Of a DNA stretch of 28,276 nt, positions 24,257 through 28,276 are shown piece by piece. The stretch is from Verrucomicrobiia bacterium (GTDB lineage Bacteria; Verrucomicrobiota; Verrucomicrobiia; JABWAM01): the NCBI GenBank assembly GCA_013360985.1, contig JABWAM010000005.1, forward strand, positions 1 through 28,276, given 5' to 3'. The position numbers and the translations under genes were made by a program. The notes below the pieces were generated by a model. It did no database searches, had not been told where the DNA came from, and saw nothing but the letters and a program-made list of their open reading frames with translations. Every line of letters starts with the position of its first letter. Position 1 is the first letter of the stretch.

Positions 24257-24313
24257 GGCCTCATGAAAAAATGATCCCGACGAATGAGGCCGGTCGGGGA
24301 TGCGTTGCCTCAT
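24257..24313 (+). promoter_or_regulatory. Mutually exclusive hairpins upstream of pyrH
   Basis: ATGAGGCC (24284-24291) can pair perfectly with GGCCTCAT upstream (24257-24264). Its first seven bases can instead pair with GCCTCAT downstream (24307-24313). A third stem, CCCGAC/GTCGGG (24276-24281 with 24293-24298), competes with both. Such a three-way arrangement is what an attenuator or riboswitch-like leader looks like, but the RNA start is unknown and no known class is recognised. If transcription starts closer to the ATG (a weak TTGATT-17-TTCACT lies at 24342-24370), the element would not be in the pyrH RNA. Confidence 0.35.
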
Positions 24314-24379
24314 CACGGACGACACCAGGGAGGTGGGGCGCTTGATTTCAGCGCCGGTTTCCGGTTCACTCGGCAACCC

Positions 24380-25102
24380 ATGACCCGCCGAGCCGAGAAA
24401 CCCCGTTACCGCCGCGTGGTCTTGAAGCTGAGCGGGGAGATGCTCGGCGAAGATCACGCCGACCCAATCTGCGCGCGGCGCATCGCCGACATCGCGCGGC
24501 AGATCAATGAGGTCAAGTCCCTCGGGGTTCAACTCGGGATCGTGATCGGTGGAGGAAACATTTGGCGAGGGACGTTTTCTCGTGAGATCGAGCGGGCGAC
24601 GTCGGACTACATGGGGATGCTCGCCACGCTGATCAACGGGCTCGCCCTGCAGGATGCGCTCGAAAAAGAGGGGATCTTCACGCGTTTGCTCACGGCGATC
24701 CCGATGGCTCAGGTCGCCGAGCCGTTCATCCGCCGCCGCGCGGTGCGCCACCTCGAAAAGGGGCGTGCCGTCGTCTTCGCCGCAGGCACCGGCAGCCCAT
24801 TCTTTTCCACCGACACCACCGCGGCGCTCCGCGCGAGCGAGATCGGCGCCGAAGTGATCTTTAAGGCGACCAAGGTGGACGGCGTCTACGACAGCGATCC
24901 GTTGAAAAACCCTCGCGCGAAGCGTTTCGCGCGGATCACCTATCTCGACGCGCTCAAGCGGAGGTTGAAGATCATGGATTCCACCGCCTTTTCTCTCTGC
25001 ATGGACAACCGCATCCCGATCGTCGTCTTCGACATGTTCCGGAAGGGGAATCTTCGCCGCGCGATCCTCGGCGAACGGATCGGCACTCTCGTCAGCGATT
25101 GA
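24380..25102 (+). CDS. pyrH: UMP kinase
   Basis: UMP kinase phosphorylates UMP to UDP with ATP in pyrimidine nucleotide synthesis; bacterial PyrH is a cytoplasmic hexamer of the amino-acid kinase fold. The ATG at 24380 gives 240 aa, the usual family length, and an in-frame extension to 24284 is rejected. Motifs are KLSGE (16-20), GIVIGGGNIWRG (53-64), DYMGMLATLINGLALQ (77-91), GTGSPFFSTDT (136-145) and KATKVDGVYDSDP (from 162). In many bacteria pyrH lies next to frr or tsf. Here it is followed after 103 bp by cdaA, with neither neighbour present. Confidence 0.97.
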   Translation: MTRRAEKPRYRRVVLKLSGEMLGEDHADPICARRIADIARQINEVKSLGVQLGIVIGGGNIWRGTFSREIERATSDYMGMLATLINGLALQDALEKEGIFTRLLTAIPMAQVAEPFIRRRAVRHLEKGRAVVFAAGTGSPFFSTDTTAALRASEIGAEVIFKATKVDGVYDSDPLKNPRAKRFARITYLDALKRRLKIMDSTAFSLCMDNRIPIVVFDMFRKGNLRRAILGERIGTLVSD

Positions 25103-25144
25103 CGTTTCGGCGCGCCCCGCACGGGCGTTCGACTTTCGAAAGAA

Positions 25145-25188
25145 ATCCGCGCGTTTTTCCGGCGTTTCGCTTGAGCGGACGCGCGGAT
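25145..25188 (+). repeat. Inverted repeat in the pyrH-cdaA gap
   Basis: ATCCGCGCG (25145-25153) and CGCGCGGAT (25180-25188) form a perfect 9-bp stem, with an inner TCCG/CGGA able to pair as well. A 10-bp palindrome CTTTCGAAAG lies just upstream (25133-25142). TTGAGC (25171) and TAAGAG (25194), 17 nt apart, could be a promoter for cdaA that would place its RNA start close to the GTG. The stem could end the pyrH RNA or regulate cdaA. Confidence 0.35.
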
Positions 25189-25205
25189 GCGCGTAAGAGA
25201 GGCGC

Positions 25206-26030
25206 GTGACCGAGGTTCATGTCCAGTATTGGCGGGCGGCGCTGGAAATCCTCATTCTCGCGATGGGGATTTACTTCATCTTACGCCTCATCCGAGGCAC
25301 GCGCGGCGCGCGGGCGCTGATCGGTTTGGTCGCGCTTTTGCTTTTTCTCTCGGTGGTCAGCGATGCGCTCGGGCTCCACACGATCAACTGGCTCCTGGGA
25401 CATTTCTTCGCGTTCATTGTGGTGGCCTCCGTCGTGATCTTTCAACCCGAGTTGCGCAGGGCGTTGGCTCAGATCGGCAGCGGCCCGATCTTTTTCATGG
25501 TGTCGAACGAACGCGCGGTCGTGGATGCCCTCGTTCGCGCCGCGGCGGGCCTCTCCGCGCGGCGCGTCGGCGCGATTGTGGCCATCGAGCGGGAGATCAG
25601 CCTGCGCACTCTCAGCGAAGCGGGCGTCCACCTCGACGCCCGCCTCTCGGTGGACCTGATGGATCAGATTTTTTATCCGAACTCTCCGCTCCACGACGGC
25701 GGAGCGATCGTCCAGAACGATCGCGTCCTCGCCGCCGCCTGCATCTTTCCGCTGACGCAGCGGGCCGACCTTGCCGCAAGCATGGGCACGCGCCATCGCG
25801 CGGCGATTGGACTGAGCGAAGAGACGGACGCCGTGGTGATTGCCGTCTCCGAAGAGACCGGGCGGATCACCGTCGCGTGCGAAGGCGCCCTCTCGCCGGG
25901 GTTGACGCCCGAGGATCTGCGCGCGAGGCTCACGGAATTGCTCGTCGGCCGGTCCGAGGAATCGTGGCTCGGCAAAATGAGCGCGCCGCTCCGCCGTTTC
26001 TTCCGACCCCATCTCTCCGAAAGCGCATGA
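25206..26030 (+). CDS. cdaA: Diadenylate cyclase CdaA (c-di-AMP synthase)
   Basis: CdaA makes cyclic di-AMP from two ATP at the inner membrane; c-di-AMP controls potassium and osmolyte balance and cell-wall homeostasis. The 274-aa product starts at GTG. It has three N-terminal membrane segments (about residues 12-28, 38-56 and 62-80), then the DAC domain: FQPELRRAL (79-87), NSPLHDGGAIV (159-169), GTRHRAAIG (194-202, with the RHR motif) and VSEETG (214-219). The canonical DGA motif appears as DGG-A here (D164-A167). Its stop overlaps the ATG of a 48-aa membrane peptide (ATGA), and glmM follows, matching the known cdaA-cdaR-glmM order. Confidence 0.95.
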   Translation: MTEVHVQYWRAALEILILAMGIYFILRLIRGTRGARALIGLVALLLFLSVVSDALGLHTINWLLGHFFAFIVVASVVIFQPELRRALAQIGSGPIFFMVSNERAVVDALVRAAAGLSARRVGAIVAIEREISLRTLSEAGVHLDARLSVDLMDQIFYPNSPLHDGGAIVQNDRVLAAACIFPLTQRADLAASMGTRHRAAIGLSEETDAVVIAVSEETGRITVACEGALSPGLTPEDLRARLTELLVGRSEESWLGKMSAPLRRFFRPHLSESA

Positions 26031-26173
26031 AGAACTGGTTCACCCACAACTTCGGCCTCAAGGTGCTCTCGGTGTTCCTTGCGGCGATCATCTGGTGGAT
26101 CATCCAGGTGCGTTCCGGCGTCTCGCGGGGCGATCCGCCGCCCGATGAGGTTCCCGAGGGCGCGCTGCGTTGA
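26027..26173 (+). CDS. 48-aa CdaR/YbbR-like membrane peptide lacking YbbR domains
   Basis: The frame starts at an ATG overlapping the cdaA stop (26027-26030) and ends at TGA 26171-26173. The product opens with NWFTHNFGLKVLSVFLAAII followed by WWIIQV. This is the pattern of the N-terminal membrane anchor of CdaR (short amphipathic start, N-x-G-LK-x-LS, hydrophobic, W-rich), the CdaA partner. In CdaR several extracytoplasmic YbbR repeats follow; here only a ~20-residue tail (GDPPPDEVPEGALR) remains. The glmM ribosome-binding site GAGGAGAG overlaps its stop. Position between cdaA and glmM, plus coupling, supports a real gene rather than a remnant. A function as a CdaA-binding regulator is inference. 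Confidence 0.7.
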   Translation: MKNWFTHNFGLKVLSVFLAAIIWWIIQVRSGVSRGDPPPDEVPEGALR

Positions 26174-26184
26174 GGAGAGTTCCC

Positions 26185-27591
26185 ATGACCAACCCGCACT
26201 CTCGAAACAATAAACTCTTCGGCACCGACGGCGTGCGCGGCGTCGCGAACGTCGAGCCGGTGACCGCCGAGACCGCGCTGAAACTCGGCCGCGCGGCCGC
26301 CCACTGGTTCAAGAGCAAGGGGAACGCCCGTTCCGAGGGAGGAAAAGGGAGCGGACGCCACCGCATCATCATCGGGAAAGACACGCGTCTCTCCGGCTAC
26401 ATGCTGGAGAACGCCATGGTGGCCGGCATCACCTCGATGGGCGTGGACGTCCTGCTGGTCGGGCCGCTGCCCGCTCCCGGCGTAGCCTACATGACCCGCT
26501 CGCTGCGCTGCGACGCGGGGATCATGCTCACCGCCTCGCACAACCCGTACGAGGACAATGGGATCAAGTTCTTCCGTCACGACGGCTACAAGCTCGACGA
26601 CCGCGTCGAACAGGAGATCGAGGGCATCGTCTTTTCCGGGCGCATCGACCGCATCCGTCCCACCGCCACGGAGATCGGCAAGGCATCGCGCATCGACGAC
26701 GCCGTTGCCCGATACATCGAATACGTGAAGTCGAGCGCGCCGCGCCAGATGACCCTCGACGGCTTGCGCGTGGTGGCGGACGTCGCCCACGGGGCGACCT
26801 ACAAATCCACGCCGAGCATCCTCCGCGAACTCGGCGCCGACCTCATCGTGCTCAATGCCGCGCCGGACGGGACGAACATCAACCGGGAATGCGGGAGCAC
26901 GTATCCCGAGGTCATCGCCCGCGCCGTCAAGGAATACCGCGCCGACCTCGGAATTTCGCATGACGGCGACGGCGATCGCGTGATCCTCGCCGACGAAAAG
27001 GGCGCCGTTGTGGACGGCGACGCGGTGCTGGCCGTGACCGCCCTGGCCGCGCTCAAGGCGGGGCGCCTCCGCAATCAAACTTTGGTCGCAACCGTGATGA
27101 GCAATCTCGCGCTCGATCATCTCCTCGAAGACGCGGGAGGCAAAGTCGTCCGCACGGACGTGGGAGATCGCTACGTGATCGAGAAGATGGTCGATCTCGA
27201 CGCGAACATCGGCGGAGAACAGTCCGGGCACATGATTTTCCGCGATTACGCAACGACCGGCGACGGGATCATCTCCGCCCTCCAAATCCTCCGGATCATG
27301 ATCGAAACCGGTAAGCCGCTCAGCGCGCTCGCCGCGTGCCTGAAGCGTTATCCGCAGGCGCTCCACAGCCTTCGCGTGCGCGCCAAACCGCCCTTCGAGG
27401 AGGTCCACGGGGTGCTCGGGCTGGTCCGCGCCGCGGAAGAGGAACTCGGCCGCAAAGGGCGCGTGCTCCTCCGCTACTCGGGAACCGAACCGAAAGTCCG
27501 CCTCCTCATCGAGGGCGAGGAGCGCGCGCGCGTCGAGTTTCACGCTGCGCGCATCGCCGCCCGCCTGCGCGAGGCGATCGGCGAGAAGTGA
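26185..27591 (+). CDS. glmM: Phosphoglucosamine mutase
   Basis: GlmM converts glucosamine-6-phosphate to glucosamine-1-phosphate on the route to UDP-GlcNAc for peptidoglycan and other glycans. The ATG at 26185 has a strong Shine-Dalgarno, GAGGAGAG (26172-26179), and gives 468 aa, slightly longer than usual because of an inserted loop near residues 46-58 (GNARSEGGKGSGR). Landmarks are FGTDGVRG (12-19), TASHNP with phospho-Ser118, the metal-binding DGDGDR (D260, D262, D264), GEQSGH in the sugar-binding domain and RYSGTEPKVR in the phosphate-binding C-terminal domain. In Firmicutes CdaA and CdaR bind GlmM and restrain c-di-AMP synthesis; the gene order here is compatible with that. Confidence 0.97.
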   Translation: MTNPHSRNNKLFGTDGVRGVANVEPVTAETALKLGRAAAHWFKSKGNARSEGGKGSGRHRIIIGKDTRLSGYMLENAMVAGITSMGVDVLLVGPLPAPGVAYMTRSLRCDAGIMLTASHNPYEDNGIKFFRHDGYKLDDRVEQEIEGIVFSGRIDRIRPTATEIGKASRIDDAVARYIEYVKSSAPRQMTLDGLRVVADVAHGATYKSTPSILRELGADLIVLNAAPDGTNINRECGSTYPEVIARAVKEYRADLGISHDGDGDRVILADEKGAVVDGDAVLAVTALAALKAGRLRNQTLVATVMSNLALDHLLEDAGGKVVRTDVGDRYVIEKMVDLDANIGGEQSGHMIFRDYATTGDGIISALQILRIMIETGKPLSALAACLKRYPQALHSLRVRAKPPFEEVHGVLGLVRAAEEELGRKGRVLLRYSGTEPKVRLLIEGEERARVEFHAARIAARLREAIGEK

Positions 27592-27612
27592 AGCGCGCGA
27601 ACGGACCGGAGG

Positions 27613-28089
27613 TCAGAGCTTCGCGAGCGCCGCTTTCACCGCGGCAAAGTTGGGAAGATCTTTCACGGTCGGGGTGACCTCCGCGTAGCGGACCACGCCC
27701 CCCTGGTCCACGACAAACGCCGCGCGCGCCGAGACGCGCCCCAGGCCGAGGAGATCGGGGAGCAGGACGCCGTAGGCTTCGGCGGTTTGCTTGTTGAGGT
27801 CGCTGAGCAGCGGGAGCGTGATCTTTTCCTTCTGCGCCCAAGCTTCCTGGGCGAATGGACTGTCCACGGAGATTCCGTAGACCTCCGCGTTCAGACCCTG
27901 GTACGCGCCGAAGCCCGCGCTGATCTCGCACATTTCCTGCGTGCAGACGCCGGTGAAGGCGAGAGGGAAGAAGAGGAGGACGGTGTTCTTTTTTCCGTAG
28001 TTTGCGCTGAGTCTCACGTCAACGAGACCGCTGGCGTTTTTGCTCTTGAGGGTGAAATCGGGCGCTTGGCTGCCAATCGAGAGGGACAT
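27613..28089 (-). CDS. Peroxiredoxin (AhpE/PrxQ-like)
   Basis: This 158-aa thiol peroxidase reduces hydrogen peroxide and organic hydroperoxides. The ATG at 28089 has an AGGAG ribosome-binding site ~7 nt upstream, and a longer in-frame start is rejected. The peroxidatic motif PxxxTxxC is FPLAFTGVC (P42, T46, C49). A second Cys at position 54 (CTQEMC) has the C-x4-C spacing of PrxQ/BCP-type enzymes, so an intramolecular disulfide is possible, although the overall pattern (FFPLAFTGVC, YGISVDSPFA) is closer to AhpE-like proteins. There is no signal peptide, so it is cytoplasmic. It converges with glmM, 21 bp apart, and has its own promoter next to repeat copy 3. Confidence 0.93.
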   Translation of the reverse strand: MSLSIGSQAPDFTLKSKNASGLVDVRLSANYGKKNTVLLFFPLAFTGVCTQEMCEISAGFGAYQGLNAEVYGISVDSPFAQEAWAQKEKITLPLLSDLNKQTAEAYGVLLPDLLGLGRVSARAAFVVDQGGVVRYAEVTPTVKDLPNFAAVKAALAKL

Positions 28090-28135
28090 GGAGAACTCCT
28101 GGATGAGAAATGAAGTGAGAGATGTTGGAGAGCGC

Positions 28136-28163
28136 AACGTAAACCCGAATCCCCCGCCGTCAA
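28136..28163 (-). promoter_or_regulatory. Putative promoter of the peroxiredoxin gene
   Basis: On the minus strand TTGACG (28158-28163) is followed by a 16-nt spacer and TACGTT (28136-28141). The predicted RNA start is ~40 nt before the ATG, with the AGGAG site in the leader. The -35 box lies 14 nt from the end of repeat copy 3, the same distance as between copy 1 and the ppdK -35. Confidence 0.45.
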
Positions 28164-28177
28164 GTGGGAGATGCCCG

Positions 28178-28276
28178 CCCAAATCCCCGCGTCAGGCGTG
28201 GAGGAGTCCATCCTCGGTCGAGGAACAGGCGACGCCCTCGCCACATTTTGGGCTCAAGCCGCGGCCGCGGCGCCGC
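28178..28276 (-). repeat. Interspersed repeat, copy 3 (cut by window end)
   Basis: This copy begins with CCCAAATCCCCGCG. Its first 86 bases differ from copy 1 (reverse-complemented) at only three positions by my hand alignment. The last 13 bases diverge from copy 1 and look more like the GC-rich part of copy 2. The remainder lies outside the window. Orientation is the same as copy 2: the CCCCGCG end faces a minus-strand gene, here the peroxiredoxin. Confidence 0.8.

Noticed and set aside
1..28276. tRNA, rRNA, CRISPR array, integrase or prophage genes
   Set aside because: I looked for cloverleaf ends, regularly spaced repeats and recombinase-like motifs and saw none. The only dispersed repeat is the three-copy element.

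Overview
The window is GC-rich and densely coded. It most resembles a Verrucomicrobiota/Lentisphaerota-type (PVC group) heterotroph. That is an inference from the mix of genes: a pseudopilin with an FTLIELL leader and a C-terminal H-x(8)-DG motif, a PEP-CTERM-like sorting tail, very large heparinase II/III-like proteins, a Gfo/Idh/MocA oxidoreductase with a Cys cluster, and a cdaA/glmM pair. Nothing in the sequence fixes the species.

Region by region. 1-2910 (+): the end of an unidentified gene, an M14-type zinc peptidase and a Gfo/Idh/MocA oxidoreductase, the last two overlapping by 4 bp. 2911-3415: a gene-free stretch with a terminator-like hairpin, an interspersed repeat and a promoter. 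3416-6193 (+): ppdK. 6360-17996: a polysaccharide-degradation cluster. Three minus-strand genes (transglutaminase-like protein, 1284-aa heparinase-like protein, alpha/alpha-toroid lyase-like protein) are joined by two 4-bp ATGA overlaps. A divergent plus-strand gene encodes a 1449-aa paralogue, and a 14-bp perfect palindrome lies between the two arms. 18145-22868 (-): pseudopilin, membrane-anchored TPR protein, PEP-CTERM-like secreted protein, a second repeat copy and a thioredoxin-fold protein. 22888-24162 (+): MFS exporter. 24380-27591 (+): pyrH, then cdaA, a 48-aa CdaR-like membrane peptide and glmM. 27613-28089 (-): a peroxiredoxin, with a third repeat copy at the window edge.

How the genes fit together. 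The heparinase-like and toroid-lyase proteins look like an extracellular system for uronic-acid or sulfated polysaccharide, probably under one shared operator. The Gfo/Idh/MocA enzyme could process released sugars. cdaA-miniCdaR-glmM is a reduced form of the conserved c-di-AMP/cell-wall precursor operon.

The most unusual signals are two. One is a ~260-290 bp repeat with short terminal inverted repeats. It is present three times, always with the same end facing a downstream gene and next to a TTGAC promoter element. The other is the CdaR-like peptide, which has kept only its membrane segment.
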